Shown in pieces: positions 1 to 9,121 of a DNA stretch of 64,000 nt (the stretch's first letter is position 1; the number at the start of each line of letters is the position of its first letter). Origin of the DNA: Acetobacter indonesiensis (lineage in GTDB: Bacteria > Pseudomonadota > Alphaproteobacteria > Acetobacterales > Acetobacteraceae); NCBI RefSeq assembly GCF_000963945.1, contig NZ_BAMW01000057.1, positions 62,001-126,000 on the forward strand, in the 5' to 3' direction. The notes under the pieces are model-generated. The model had not been told where the DNA came from and made no database searches. It saw only the letters and a list, made by a program, of their open reading frames with translations. A program made the position numbers and the translations under genes.

Positions 1-807
1 GCGCGAGCCATGAGCCTGCACGCCCTTCCCCCTAAGCCGTAATTTTGTGCCCGTGTCTGAACCCGCAGGCACGTTCATTTTCACAGCCCCGGTTGGGGTT
101 GGAACGGTGATGGACCCACCAAGGACCGCCGTTTTCAGATCAACTGGCAGCGTTTCATGCAGGTCATGACCATCACGTGTGTAGGTTGCGTCTGGCAGCA
201 CCGTGACAGTAATCAGCGCATCACCCTGCGGGCCACCTTGCACACCCGCATCCCCCTTTCCCCGCAAACGCAAGGTCTGGCCGTCTTCAATTCCCGGTGG
301 AATTTTAACATCCAACGTAGCCCCATCCGGCAACGTAATGCGCGATGTGCTCCCGGTGACCGAGTCAAGAAAACTGACCTTCAACGAATAAGAGCGGTCC
401 GCCCCTTTCTGCGGGCCTCGTCGTGCGCGGCCACCGCTGAACATGCTGCCAAACAGGTCGCTCAGGTCTTCTTCCGAAAAACCAGCCCCGCCAGGACCAC
501 CCGGCCCGCCATAGCGGAAGCCCCCCATTCCTTCGCCATAGCCACGCTGACCACCACCAAAACCGGGATGCATCCGCTCCTGCCCTGAGGCATCAATTTC
601 CCCACGATCATACCGGGCACGTTTTTCAGCATCGGACAGCAGTTCATTTGCCTGACCAATAGCCTTGAACTGTTCTTCCGCTACCTTGTCGCCAGGGTTC
701 AGATCGGGGTGGTATTTCTTGGCCAGCTTGCGGTAGGCCTTGCGGATATCATCCTGACTGGCTGTTTTTGAAACGCCCAGAACCTCATACGGGTCGCGCA
801 CACTCAT
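1..807 (-). CDS. DnaJ/CbpA-type Hsp40 co-chaperone (3' end outside window)
   Basis: The frame runs off the window edge, so only the first 269 codons are present. Residues 5-65 form a J domain with the HPD motif at 33-35, which stimulates the DnaK ATPase. A Gly/Phe-rich linker follows (about 80-125), then the first part of the beta-sandwich substrate-binding C-terminal domains. There is no CxxCxGxG zinc cluster between linker and C-terminal domains, so this is a class II Hsp40 (CbpA-like) and not the canonical DnaJ. The ATG at 807 overlaps the TGA of the upstream 56-aa ORF in an ATGA junction, which points to translational coupling. Family assignment is firm; the exact paralogue name is not. 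Confidence 0.9.
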   Translation of the reverse strand, partial: MSVRDPYEVLGVSKTASQDDIRKAYRKLAKKYHPDLNPGDKVAEEQFKAIGQANELLSDAEKRARYDRGEIDASGQERMHPGFGGGQRGYGEGMGGFRYGGPGGPGGAGFSEEDLSDLFGSMFSGGRARRGPQKGADRSYSLKVSFLDSVTGSTSRITLPDGATLDVKIPPGIEDGQTLRLRGKGDAGVQGGPQGDALITVTVLPDATYTRDGHDLHETLPVDLKTAVLGGSITVPTPTGAVKMNVPAGSDTGTKLRLRGKGVQAHGSR

Positions 808-974
808 GCCTGTTCTCCCTTCCGGGTGTCAGAGGGAGCAGAAAATATGTCCGTATCAAGCAGACTTATCAGCAACGCGATAATAACATCCTGAGAATAA
901 CCTGCTTCTTGAGCCTCCGCGACCAGAGCCTTCAGGCGAGGCTGCAGGAATGCCTCTGCCGATATGGTTGTCAT
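804..974 (-). CDS. 56-aa small protein coupled to the Hsp40 gene
   Basis: A 56-codon ORF begins at ATG 974 with a GGAG-like ribosome site about 10 nt upstream and ends in a TGA that overlaps the Hsp40 ATG (ATGA). The product is mostly one or two amphipathic helices: Ala/Glu/Leu-rich from residue 5 to 25, then a hydrophobic stretch ([10 protein letters not shown], about 35-44) and a polar tail. No signal peptide or known motif is evident. E. coli cbpA also has a small neighbour (cbpM), but this protein is shorter and shows no MerR-like helix-turn-helix, so homology to CbpM is not claimed. The coupling and coherent composition support a real gene of unknown function. Confidence 0.6.
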   Translation of the reverse strand: MTTISAEAFLQPRLKALVAEAQEAGYSQDVIIALLISLLDTDIFSAPSDTRKGEQA

Positions 975-1128
975 AGGGTGACCATCTCCACTTCATGCAA
1001 ACAGGCACGTCTATTGAGCGTGCCTTAATGATTTCAATATCTTGATAATAATAATGGGAACGCAGAAGCCTGCGGTCAATGGACAAGACTGCTTTGCAGG
1101 CCCCCTTCAATTCTGGCAGAAAAACCGT

Positions 1129-2085
1129 CTAGGACTGACCTGTCGCCTGATCTTCCGCCACCAGCCTGCCAAGCACACAAGACAGCACACGGGCGCGTTC
1201 TGAATCGGCACGACTTGTCAGGATAATCGGCACTTTGGCCCCAAGCACAATGCCGGCAGCATCGGCACCGGCCAGAAACGTCAATTGCTTCGCCAACATA
1301 TTTCCTGCTTCAATATCCGGCACCAACAGCACATCCGCCTGGCCTGCAACGGGGGATACAATTTCTTTCTCCCGCGCTGCGTCCATATTAATTGCGTTAT
1401 CAAACGCCAACGGGCCATCAACCAACGCCCCTGTAATCTGGCCTCTGTCGGCCATTTTGCTCAGGGCGGCAGCATCAATGGTGGACGGTAAGGCCGCCGT
1501 AACGGTTTCAACGGCCGACAACACAGCTACTTTGGGGATATTGAGGCCCAAAGTGTGAGCCAGAGCGACAGCGTTACGCAGAATATCGACCTTACAGGCC
1601 AGATCAGGGGCAATATTCACCACACCATCCGTGACCAGCAAAGGGCGCGGATAAGCAGGAACATCCATAACAAACACGTGGCTTACCCGCCGCCCTGTAC
1701 GCAGCCCGTTTTCATGCTGAAGCACCGCATGCAGCAGCATGTCCGTATGGAGTGCTCCTTTCATAATCAAACTAACAGTTCCGTCATGCACTAACTGCAC
1801 AGCGTATTCAGACGCGGCCTTTGCGTCCGGACAGCACACGATTTTACAGAGGCTCAAATCCCGGCCGCATTCAGCAGCCAAAGACCGGATCGTTTCTTCA
1901 GGCCCCAGCAAAACCGGATGCAGCAAACCGTCTTCCGCCACATCAACCGCAGCATTCAAAACAACAGGGCTACAGGGATAAACTACCGCAACAGAAACCG
2001 CCGGAAGTGCGCTGGCGCGACTTAGAAGATCATCAAACCAGTGATGACTGGCGTTTACTGTGCCCAACGTCTCTCCATCCTGCAT
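1129..2085 (-). CDS. Phosphate acetyl/butyryltransferase family protein
   Basis: The 318-aa product matches the PTA_PTB fold: an N-terminal half with a Rossmann-like segment (VSVAVVYPC, LLHPVLLGP) and a C-terminal half with the family's characteristic runs MKGALHTDMLL, GALVDGPLAFDNAIN and ADVLLVPDIEAGNMLAKQL. Enzymes of this family move an acyl group between CoA and phosphate (acetyl-CoA to acetyl phosphate, or the butyryl analogue). In many acetic acid bacteria and rhizobia a MaoC-type hydratase domain is fused in front; here there is none, and the length is that of a stand-alone Ptb-like enzyme. Substrate cannot be told from sequence. It lies upstream of the small ORF and Hsp40 gene on the same strand, 150 bp away. 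Confidence 0.85.
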   Translation of the reverse strand: MQDGETLGTVNASHHWFDDLLSRASALPAVSVAVVYPCSPVVLNAAVDVAEDGLLHPVLLGPEETIRSLAAECGRDLSLCKIVCCPDAKAASEYAVQLVHDGTVSLIMKGALHTDMLLHAVLQHENGLRTGRRVSHVFVMDVPAYPRPLLVTDGVVNIAPDLACKVDILRNAVALAHTLGLNIPKVAVLSAVETVTAALPSTIDAAALSKMADRGQITGALVDGPLAFDNAINMDAAREKEIVSPVAGQADVLLVPDIEAGNMLAKQLTFLAGADAAGIVLGAKVPIILTSRADSERARVLSCVLGRLVAEDQATGQS

Positions 2086-2327
2086 GTTTGATCCCTTTCT
2101 GCGGCCAGTCGCTCGTTTTTATAGCTGTGGCATAGCAGGGGCAGCGCGGCAAAAAGTCGTGAGGTCACACGGTCTGTTTCCGCTTTTATGCCACCGAAAT
2201 CAGCAGGCTTTTCAAAGAACCAATAGCCTCTGACCATTATACTGACTATAAGCCGTAAGAAGACAAAACACGCCAAGGCTTAATGACACGATGCCCCTTT
2301 GGCGACTTACTGAGTGGAGAACCGGCA

Positions 2328-2618
2328 ATGACTGACAAACCGCGCTTTTTTGATGATCTTGCCGGCGTGGCGGGCGGTGCTTTTTCTGCCCTGACCGGTG
2401 TGCGCGAAGAAATCAACGCTATTGTACGCAGCCGTGTTGATGAAGTGCTCAGCAGCCTTCAGGTTGTACGGCGCGAAGAGTTTGAAGTAGCACGCGAACT
2501 GGCAGCCCAGGCCCGTATTGGTCAGGAAGATGCTGAACGACGCGTTGCTGCACTGGAAGCCCGTGTGCTGGCGCTGGAAGAAAAAGCCCACGCATCCCAC
2601 ACACATCACTCGGCCTGA
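2328..2618 (+). CDS. ubiK: UbiK-type ubiquinone biosynthesis accessory factor (BMFP family)
   Basis: The 96-aa product has the BMFP layout: a short N-terminal amphipathic helix (FFDDLAGVAGGAFSALTGVR), a central polar helix and a C-terminal coiled coil with heptad leucines (VAALEARVLALEEK) ending in a His-rich tail. In gammaproteobacteria UbiK binds lipids and the UbiJ partner and is needed for efficient aerobic ubiquinone synthesis. I chose ATG 2328 because it has a GGAGA site 8 nt upstream; an in-frame upstream ATG at 2283 would add 15 poorly conserved residues. The window also holds COQ9- and UbiH-like genes, consistent with a respiration-heavy bacterium. Confidence 0.8.
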   Translation: MTDKPRFFDDLAGVAGGAFSALTGVREEINAIVRSRVDEVLSSLQVVRREEFEVARELAAQARIGQEDAERRVAALEARVLALEEKAHASHTHHSA

Positions 2619-2706
2619 ACCACCGCTTTTTCCGGGAATGGCGGAGCCAGACTCTGCCATTCGGCCAGACTTCTGCCCGCTTCACCCCCGCAGTAGAGAG
2701 TGAGCC

Positions 2707-3207
2707 ATGCCCGCACTAAGCTTTGATACCCCAGCGTCCGCTGCCAATCCGCTCGACCTGATGGAACAGGTTATTGGTGGTCTTGGGTGGAATTTTGAAC
2801 GGTGCAACCTGACCGAAATGGCCGTAGAAGCCCCCGGCAAATGGTGTGACTACGGACTGTTTTTCTCGTGGTCGGCTGAACTGGGTGCCGTACATTTTAC
2901 CTGTGCGTTTGACCTGAAAGCCCCGGCCACCCAACAGCGTGCGCTGTATGAACTGATTGGCATGGCTAACGAGAAAATATGGATTGGCCATTTCAGTCTG
3001 GATCAGGAAGACGGCGTGGTCCTGTTTCGCCATGCGTTGTTGCTGCGTGGAACACACCTATCAGTCGAAATGTTTGAAGACCTGATTGACCTTGCCCTGA
3101 CCGAGTGTGAACGATTCTACCCGGCGTTCCAGTTCTTCCTCTGGGGTGGGCAGGAACCGGCAGATGCGTTGGCAGCCGCCATGCTTGACTGTGTAGGAGA
3201 AGCCTGA
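2707..3207 (+). CDS. YbjN domain-containing protein
   Basis: The 166-aa soluble protein has the alpha/beta pattern of the YbjN family, related to the type III secretion chaperone fold: an acidic N-terminus, the strand-rich centre (YGLFFSWSAELGAVHFTCAFDL), and helices around ALYELIGMANEKIWIGHFSL. It probably acts as a cytoplasmic chaperone-like or regulatory protein, but no substrate can be named. Its TGA overlaps the ATG of proC (TGATG), so the two are probably co-translated, an arrangement common in alphaproteobacteria. Confidence 0.8.
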   Translation: MPALSFDTPASAANPLDLMEQVIGGLGWNFERCNLTEMAVEAPGKWCDYGLFFSWSAELGAVHFTCAFDLKAPATQQRALYELIGMANEKIWIGHFSLDQEDGVVLFRHALLLRGTHLSVEMFEDLIDLALTECERFYPAFQFFLWGGQEPADALAAAMLDCVGEA

Positions 3208-4028
3208 TGCCCTCGTCCTCCCCTCTGCCTTCTGTTCTGCTGGTCGGTTGCGGCAAGATGGGCAATGCCATGCTTGAAGGGTGGCTGAAGCACGGGCAGA
3301 AGCCATCCGTCGTGCTTGACCGGCATGATCATGCGCTGCCGTCGCCTCACCATCATGCCCGCACCGTTGCTGATATTCCTGCCGACTTTACCCCAGATAT
3401 CGTGATTGTCGCGGTCAAACCCCAGAAAGCGGATGCTATCCTTGAAGAACTGGGCCAGCACTTCTCCAACCCCGTTCTGCTTTCGGTCATGGCTGGGCGC
3501 AGCATTGAAAGCCTGACCAAGACCTATAAAAAAGCCAATCCATCGGCCAATCCAACTGTGGTTCGGGCCATGCCCAATACCCCATGCGCCATTGGCGCGG
3601 GCATAACCGGCCTGTATGCGGAAGCAGGCACAACGGCCGAACAAAAAGACCAATGCGATGCTCTGCTGCGCTCGGTTGGGGAAACGGTTTGGGTTGAGCA
3701 GGAAAACCTGATTGATGCTGTGACTGCTGTCTCAGGCAGCGGCCCGGCCTACATCTTCCTTCTGGCGGAGTTGATGGAAAAGGCGGGTATTGAGCAAGGC
3801 CTTCCACCAGAAACAGCCCGTAAGCTGGCACGACGCACTATTTTTGGTGCCGGAGCGCTTCTTGATCATTCCGTGCTGGATGCCAGTGAACTCCGCATTC
3901 AGGTAACCAGCCCCGGTGGAACAACAGCCGAGGCCCTGAAAATACTGATGCAGCCAGACGCATGGCCTAAAGCCGTTTCTCAGGCCATTAGTGCGGCTGC
4001 GCACAGAGCCCACGAGCTTTCTTCGTAA
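3207..4028 (+). CDS. proC: Pyrroline-5-carboxylate reductase
   Basis: The 273-aa enzyme catalyses the last step of proline synthesis, NAD(P)H-dependent reduction of 1-pyrroline-5-carboxylate. Seen in the sequence: the N-terminal Rossmann motif (LLVGCGKMGNAMLEGWL, about 11-27), the RAMPNTP segment before the central domain, and the C-terminal signature region GSGPAYIFLLAELM followed by TSPGGTTAEAL. Length is normal for ProC. It starts on the stop codon of the YbjN-like gene. Confidence 0.95.
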   Translation: MPSSSPLPSVLLVGCGKMGNAMLEGWLKHGQKPSVVLDRHDHALPSPHHHARTVADIPADFTPDIVIVAVKPQKADAILEELGQHFSNPVLLSVMAGRSIESLTKTYKKANPSANPTVVRAMPNTPCAIGAGITGLYAEAGTTAEQKDQCDALLRSVGETVWVEQENLIDAVTAVSGSGPAYIFLLAELMEKAGIEQGLPPETARKLARRTIFGAGALLDHSVLDASELRIQVTSPGGTTAEALKILMQPDAWPKAVSQAISAAAHRAHELSS

Positions 4029-4130
4029 TATTTTTCGTAAACGACCTGTTCTGCCACCATGCCACCTAGTGGAATGCTGACAGAACAGGCCGTGCTTTGA
4101 CTTACTCTTTTTTGCTGACAGGCCGTTTCA

Positions 4131-4778
4131 ATGGACACTGACGATTTTGATGTAGCCCTTCTCTCCGCTGCCATGACGCAAGCAGAACAAGGGGGATGGA
4201 ACTCCGTCTCGCTGCTGGAGTCTGCGCGTCAGGCTGGATTGCCTTTGGCTGAAACACGAGATCGCTTTCCCTGCCGCGCCTCTCTCCTGCTTCGTCTGGG
4301 CCGTATTGCCGATGAATCCGCACTGGCTGATGACACCGCAACGGGTGACTCGCGGGAACGCCTGTTTGATCTGCTGATGCGGCGTCTGGATGTGTTTCAG
4401 CAATACCGAAATGGCATCAAGGCTGTTATGCGCGCACTTCCCTTTGACCCGGCTTTGGCTGTCATTCTGGGGGGAGCCACGATTGAAAGCATGCGCTGGA
4501 TGGCAGATGCCGCGGGCATCAGCACAACAGGTCTTGGTGGCATTGTGCGCATCAATCTGGTCATGGGGGTCTGGACCCATACGCTCCGCACATGGGAAAA
4601 AGACGACAGTGAAGACATGGGCAGCACCATGGCTGCCTTGGATCAGGCCTTGGATAAAGCCGCGCGATTCAAGCTGTTTCCTACTGGTGCAGGTAGCCTG
4701 ACAGACGGTGGCTTGCCCGATGTTGATTTCGCAGAGCCCCAACCACCCCAGCCCGATGCCCCAGAAAATTCACACTAA
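4131..4778 (+). CDS. COQ9-family ubiquinone biosynthesis protein
   Basis: The 215-aa protein has a TetR-like N-terminal helical region (DFDVALLSAAMTQAEQGGWNSVSLLESARQAGL) and the C-terminal COQ9 pattern around WKAD-equivalent helices (MADAAGISTTGLGGIVRINLVMGVWTHTLRTW). In mitochondria and alphaproteobacteria COQ9 is a lipid-binding partner of the COQ7 hydroxylase. A Pro/Gln-rich tail ends the protein. A plain TetR repressor is the alternative, but the DNA-recognition helix region is weak and the C-terminal half fits COQ9 better. Function by family only. Confidence 0.75.
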   Translation: MDTDDFDVALLSAAMTQAEQGGWNSVSLLESARQAGLPLAETRDRFPCRASLLLRLGRIADESALADDTATGDSRERLFDLLMRRLDVFQQYRNGIKAVMRALPFDPALAVILGGATIESMRWMADAAGISTTGLGGIVRINLVMGVWTHTLRTWEKDDSEDMGSTMAALDQALDKAARFKLFPTGAGSLTDGGLPDVDFAEPQPPQPDAPENSH

Positions 4779-4853
4779 GCAAAAAACTATCCGTTAGGTC
4801 TCTTTACGAACTGGTCTGGTTGGTCTTATTAAGGGCCAACCACATTTTTATGA

Positions 4854-4928
4854 TGGGGCGTAGCCAAGCGGTAAGGCAGCGGATTTTGATTCCGCCATGC
4901 GGAGGTTCGAATCCTCCCGCCCCAGCCA
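4854..4928 (+). tRNA. tRNA-Gln (anticodon TTG)
   Basis: 75 nt with encoded CCA. The acceptor TGGGGCG pairs with CGCCCCA, the anticodon stem CGGAT/ATTCCG region presents loop TTTTGAT with anticodon TTG, and the T-loop is GGTTCGAATCC. It stands alone between the COQ9-like gene and a convergent glycosyltransferase gene. Confidence 0.95.
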
Positions 4929-5008
4929 TTTTTCTTATAATCCGTTAAACTACACTAGTCTAAGATATGGGCGAGCTCCGTCGCTTACGGACCTGCTGTA
5001 CTCTATCC

Positions 5009-5977
5009 TCAAGACAGAATACGGATTGGGTAAGATAGATAAAAGAGACGCTTTACCTCTTGCCGGGCATGTTTTGTTGCGTTCAACACAATGCCACACA
5101 ACAAACATAAGCCAGCCAGAAGTTCTAACCCTGTTGCCAAAACGGCTGACGGCAAACGTGGAACCAAGCCCGTTTCCATATAATCCGTGATAACACCAAT
5201 CCCAATGCAGAAGCCCGCAATAGCAAACACAAGAGACAAAACAAAGTAGAACAGCAGCGGCTTTTCTCTTTGAATCAGAGAGAGGATGGTTTTCAAAATA
5301 CGAAAACCATCATGATATGTTCTAAGCTTTGAGACCGATCCCGCCAGACGCTCAACATAGCGCGTCGGTTCTTCTGCCAGCGGCATATTCAATTCAAGCG
5401 CATGAACCGTTAATTCGGTCTCAATTTCAAAACCTGCAGATGTTACAGGGAAAGATTTGACGAACCTGCGCGAAAAAACCCTGTAACCAGACAACATATC
5501 GGTCATACGTCGACCAAAAATCGACATGACCAAGCCAGTCAAAACCTTATTCCCCAGAATATGCCCGCGACGGTACGCGGCCTCCCGGTCAGTCACTCTG
5601 GCCCCGTTGACCATGTCCAAACCTTCAGAGGCAGCCTTTTTCAGCATCCGTGGCGCTGCTTCTGCTTCGTAAGTAGCATCACCATCTACCAAGACATAGT
5701 AATCAGCTTCAATGTCCGAAAACATTCTTCTGACAACATGCCCTTTTCCCTGCATTCGTTCTGAATAGACCAATGCACCGGCTTCTTTTGCTTTAGCAAC
5801 AGTATTATCTGAAGAATTGTTGTCATAAACATAAAGCACCGCATTGGGCAAAGCTGCGCCAAACCCTTTGACAACCTCGGCTATTGATAGCTCTTCATTG
5901 TAACAGGGTATCAGAACCGCCACCCTAAGGGCTGTATCACTTGGTAGCATCTGCTTTCCTATGTCCATCTGTGCCAT
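5009..5977 (-). CDS. GT2 family glycosyltransferase, membrane-anchored (polyprenyl-phosphate type)
   Basis: The 322-aa protein has a GT-A domain: VAVLIPCYNEELSIAEVV near residue 18, YDNNSSDNT, and the metal-binding DXD-type motif VDGDATYEAE near 97. The acceptor-side GAR...RGHILGNKVL and LSGYRVFSRRF segments match the DPM1-like/undecaprenyl-phosphate mannosyltransferase group. Two C-terminal transmembrane segments (about 235-262 and 272-296) anchor it. It likely transfers a sugar from a nucleotide donor to undecaprenyl phosphate. It is followed upstream by a DUF2142 membrane protein 55 bp away on the same strand, so the pair probably works on the same glycan. Confidence 0.9.
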   Translation of the reverse strand: MAQMDIGKQMLPSDTALRVAVLIPCYNEELSIAEVVKGFGAALPNAVLYVYDNNSSDNTVAKAKEAGALVYSERMQGKGHVVRRMFSDIEADYYVLVDGDATYEAEAAPRMLKKAASEGLDMVNGARVTDREAAYRRGHILGNKVLTGLVMSIFGRRMTDMLSGYRVFSRRFVKSFPVTSAGFEIETELTVHALELNMPLAEEPTRYVERLAGSVSKLRTYHDGFRILKTILSLIQREKPLLFYFVLSLVFAIAGFCIGIGVITDYMETGLVPRLPSAVLATGLELLAGLCLLCGIVLNATKHARQEVKRLFYLSYPIRILS

Positions 5978-6032
5978 CTGCCATTACCAACATAGCAAAC
6001 AGGTTCTGCTGTAATACCTATTACCCATTCAT

Positions 6033-7472
6033 TTACGGCCAGAAGCGCATACTTAGGTTTGTATAAAGAGAAAAGGTAGAAAACACCATAAAGCCACATG
6101 CAATCATTTGAGTAATTAAAACTATATCTTGGCGCCTGCGTGTTATATTTTTTTTATCTGAATTTTGGTGTGCAAGCAGCGGAACGATAATAGGCAGAAA
6201 CAACATAAGCGGAAGAAAATATCTTCCTTGCACACCATCAATATGCGTGGCCGCAACAGGCGTCCAATTGACATACAATGCAAGAATAATACCTGTACCA
6301 GAAGCAAACAGTAGAAAAAGAACACATGCTGCGTATATAATATTTTTCTTCTGGGGCTTTCTTACCACGCTATAGAACATCGTCAAAAAACAAACCGTAA
6401 GACAGGTTTCCGCAATATAATAAAATGTGGGAGAAAAAAACGTATCTAACCAGCCCAAAACGCCAATTGCTTCTTGTAGCAATTGCCGGAAACTACTCAG
6501 TACAAATTCAACAACAGTGGTAACCATTCGCAATGGGTGATGAAGTACAAACACTATCTGGTCACGGGGGGAGGCCCCTATAGGAGCTAGTTTTGTAATG
6601 CTCGGTCTTATACCGAGCATGGCCCACCCAACAAAAAGCAACCATCCCACACAGCAGGATATAACGGGCCATAAAACAGACACCCCTCTTCTTACCATCA
6701 GGCAGAGAGGAAGAAACAGAAGTGATGCATAAGGCATTTTTGCAGCCGCTATACAGGCCAAGAGAATGCCAGACAAAAGGATGAGATTTTTAGTTATTCT
6801 TTCGTCTTTTTTATTAAAACACCGGCTCAGAATAGCGCATACCAACGCACTCAGCGCCAGCAAAATACCATCTTGGGAAGTTGATGCCATAAGACTGATA
6901 CTCATGGGGAGCGCCAGCATAATGGCCAAAAATGGAGCAACCGGCCCAGCAAGAACTAAAGCTATCATAACAAGACCAAAACAGATAAGGCCATTGATTG
7001 CTCGGCATATATACAGCGTCGCCAGTGGCCGCATTCCTAATGCATGACCACACCAGACTCCCAGAACAACACCTGCATATGATGACGGGGGGTAGAAAAC
7101 CGTGCTGGCATAGCCGACAAATTCAGTCTGCTGCGACCAAGGCATCATATATGCGTCAGATAAACCAACAAGATCGACTTTCTTGTCTGGGCTAAATTTT
7201 AGATAATTAAATGACTGTCCCATATTAATTAATGAAGACGGTAAAATACCCCCTGCTGTAAGCGGGTCGCGTCTTATACCAACAATATGCCCTTCCGATA
7301 TCTGAATAGCCCGCATGAAATGGTTGAATTCATCTGCCACCTGAAAAGGAGGGGTAAGCACAATGCATTCAATACCAGCAATCAGCATAAAAAACCCGTA
7401 CAGATAGAGTAGCACTCCTGACTTGCGAAGGCATACTAACCCCTCAAGTAGAACCAGCCTTTTAATTTTCAT
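6033..7472 (-). CDS. DUF2142 family polytopic membrane protein
   Basis: The 479-aa protein has about 12 hydrophobic segments. The first periplasmic loop carries the family signature PPFQVADEFNHFMRAIQIS with the acidic DE pair, comparable with the catalytic loop of GT-C glycosyltransferases. A later loop has DGVQGRYFLP, also conserved in DUF2142. The family is associated with surface polysaccharide loci and is thought to act on polyprenyl-phosphate sugars, but no reaction is established. It sits in one probable transcription unit with the GT2 gene and diverges from a second DUF2142 gene at 7691. Confidence 0.85.
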   Translation of the reverse strand: MKIKRLVLLEGLVCLRKSGVLLYLYGFFMLIAGIECIVLTPPFQVADEFNHFMRAIQISEGHIVGIRRDPLTAGGILPSSLINMGQSFNYLKFSPDKKVDLVGLSDAYMMPWSQQTEFVGYASTVFYPPSSYAGVVLGVWCGHALGMRPLATLYICRAINGLICFGLVMIALVLAGPVAPFLAIMLALPMSISLMASTSQDGILLALSALVCAILSRCFNKKDERITKNLILLSGILLACIAAAKMPYASLLFLPLCLMVRRGVSVLWPVISCCVGWLLFVGWAMLGIRPSITKLAPIGASPRDQIVFVLHHPLRMVTTVVEFVLSSFRQLLQEAIGVLGWLDTFFSPTFYYIAETCLTVCFLTMFYSVVRKPQKKNIIYAACVLFLLFASGTGIILALYVNWTPVAATHIDGVQGRYFLPLMLFLPIIVPLLAHQNSDKKNITRRRQDIVLITQMIACGFMVFSTFSLYTNLSMRFWP

Positions 7473-7690
7473 ACTGACTTTCCTCTAACCATACGGAATA
7501 TACTGCACCTAACTATACCGTAAAAATTATTTTTTTTACTATAAACCTCCTGCGATTTTTTGCTTCCATATTGAAATTATATTTTTAACCACAAAAAAAC
7601 ATCTATAATTTTGGGTTGTTCTCTTTTATTATAATTTCATCTATAAGCACATTGTGTTAGTTATTTTACATATCGTCAAAGAGCACATCT

Positions 7691-9103
7691 ATGCAAAAAA
7701 TTATTTCCCCTTTCCTATGGTGTAAATCAAAGCTTAGTTTACCTGAATTTATATATCTTCTGGGCTTATCCATTATTGGCATCATTTTCGTATATCGCAT
7801 TACACCAATGAGCGGCATTGATGAAATGTACCATTTTTTTAGGGCCCAACAGGTGGCTCAAGGAAACCTATTGGCACAACGCTACGCCAATCATGCTTTT
7901 GGGGGAGGACTCGATAGCCATATGATTGATTGGGTTGACTATTTTAATGAAAAACGAAATCAGAGTTTACCAGCAGACGTCCTTGTCGCCCAAGATCGTG
8001 CTCTAACAATTAGTTCTACATCAGTTAGAAAAATCACTCTTCAGTTTCCTTCAACAGCCTCCTACTCTCCTATCATGTATATTCCATCTGCTATCGGAAT
8101 GGATATTGCCAAACTGTTTCATAGCCGACCAGATACACAGTACTACGCAGGGCGTTTAGGAAATCTATTTGGCTACATGTTCTTATTATGTCTTTTACTT
8201 TCCATTCTGCCATGCACGAAGCTACCACTCCTCGTACTATTGACGACGCCGACGGCATTACATCTTGCCACCACATATAGTGCTGACCCTGTTACCAATC
8301 TGGGTGCATTAATATTTATCGCTTGCTGTCTACGCCTTCGTTTATCACAAACCTCACATGCTGCCTTCTGGCTTAACTGCATTTTTGCTTTAGCTATTAT
8401 ACTTGGACTTCTCAAGCTCACTTGCAGCCTATTAAGTCTTACCTGTTTTCTAATTCCATCTGCTTTTTTCAAATCAAAGAAAAAATATTTCCAATACTGT
8501 GTCTTGGTTTGTAGTGCCAGCGTCTCATCTGCTGTGGTCTGGAATGGATTTTACCCTTTCAACCCGGCTCACTACTGGAATACAGGCGGAGATTCTCACG
8601 TCCAAATCCAAAATATGATTATTCATCCGATTGTTTTTTTACAGGAAATTTTAAATACCTATAAAATTGGCACATACTGGTGGTGGGAAGATGCCTGGGG
8701 CCGATTTGGCGGAGGCCCTATCCCTCTCTTTTTTAAAATTGGAGAAAAAACAGGATTGATAAGCGTTAGCCTTATGATCGGCCTCGCTTTAATAGAAAAA
8801 AATCGTGCACAGAGTTTTGCTTCAAGCGGCTTTCTATTAGCCCTTGGGGCTCTCTACTCCCTTCTCATCATTCTTGCTTTTTACGTCGGTTTTTCCCATG
8901 CTGGCGAAGGTATCGTTAGTGGCTTGCAAGGACGTTACTTCATTTTAAGCTGGGCTCTCTATCTTTGCGCATTTTCTCTGTGTGTCCCGAAACTTAAATT
9001 AAACAACAACTATCTTTCTTCTGTTTTATTGTTTGCCAATTTCATATGCGTATTACACATTTCTATCGAGGCAATCACTGTGTACGCTCGCTACTGGCAT
9101 TAA
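7691..9103 (+). CDS. Second DUF2142 family polytopic membrane protein
   Basis: The 470-aa protein has about 11 membrane segments. It repeats the family landmarks of its divergent neighbour: an N-terminal loop with GIDEMYHFFRAQQVAQGNLL and a distal GLQGRYFILSWALYL. Base composition is far more AT-rich than the surrounding chromosome, as is the 218-bp divergent promoter region before it. This suggests horizontal acquisition of this glycan island. It ends 18 bp from the convergent regulator gene. Confidence 0.85.
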   Translation: MQKIISPFLWCKSKLSLPEFIYLLGLSIIGIIFVYRITPMSGIDEMYHFFRAQQVAQGNLLAQRYANHAFGGGLDSHMIDWVDYFNEKRNQSLPADVLVAQDRALTISSTSVRKITLQFPSTASYSPIMYIPSAIGMDIAKLFHSRPDTQYYAGRLGNLFGYMFLLCLLLSILPCTKLPLLVLLTTPTALHLATTYSADPVTNLGALIFIACCLRLRLSQTSHAAFWLNCIFALAIILGLLKLTCSLLSLTCFLIPSAFFKSKKKYFQYCVLVCSASVSSAVVWNGFYPFNPAHYWNTGGDSHVQIQNMIIHPIVFLQEILNTYKIGTYWWWEDAWGRFGGGPIPLFFKIGEKTGLISVSLMIGLALIEKNRAQSFASSGFLLALGALYSLLIILAFYVGFSHAGEGIVSGLQGRYFILSWALYLCAFSLCVPKLKLNNNYLSSVLLFANFICVLHISIEAITVYARYWH

Positions 9104-9121
9104 TTTCTACATAAACTTTAA

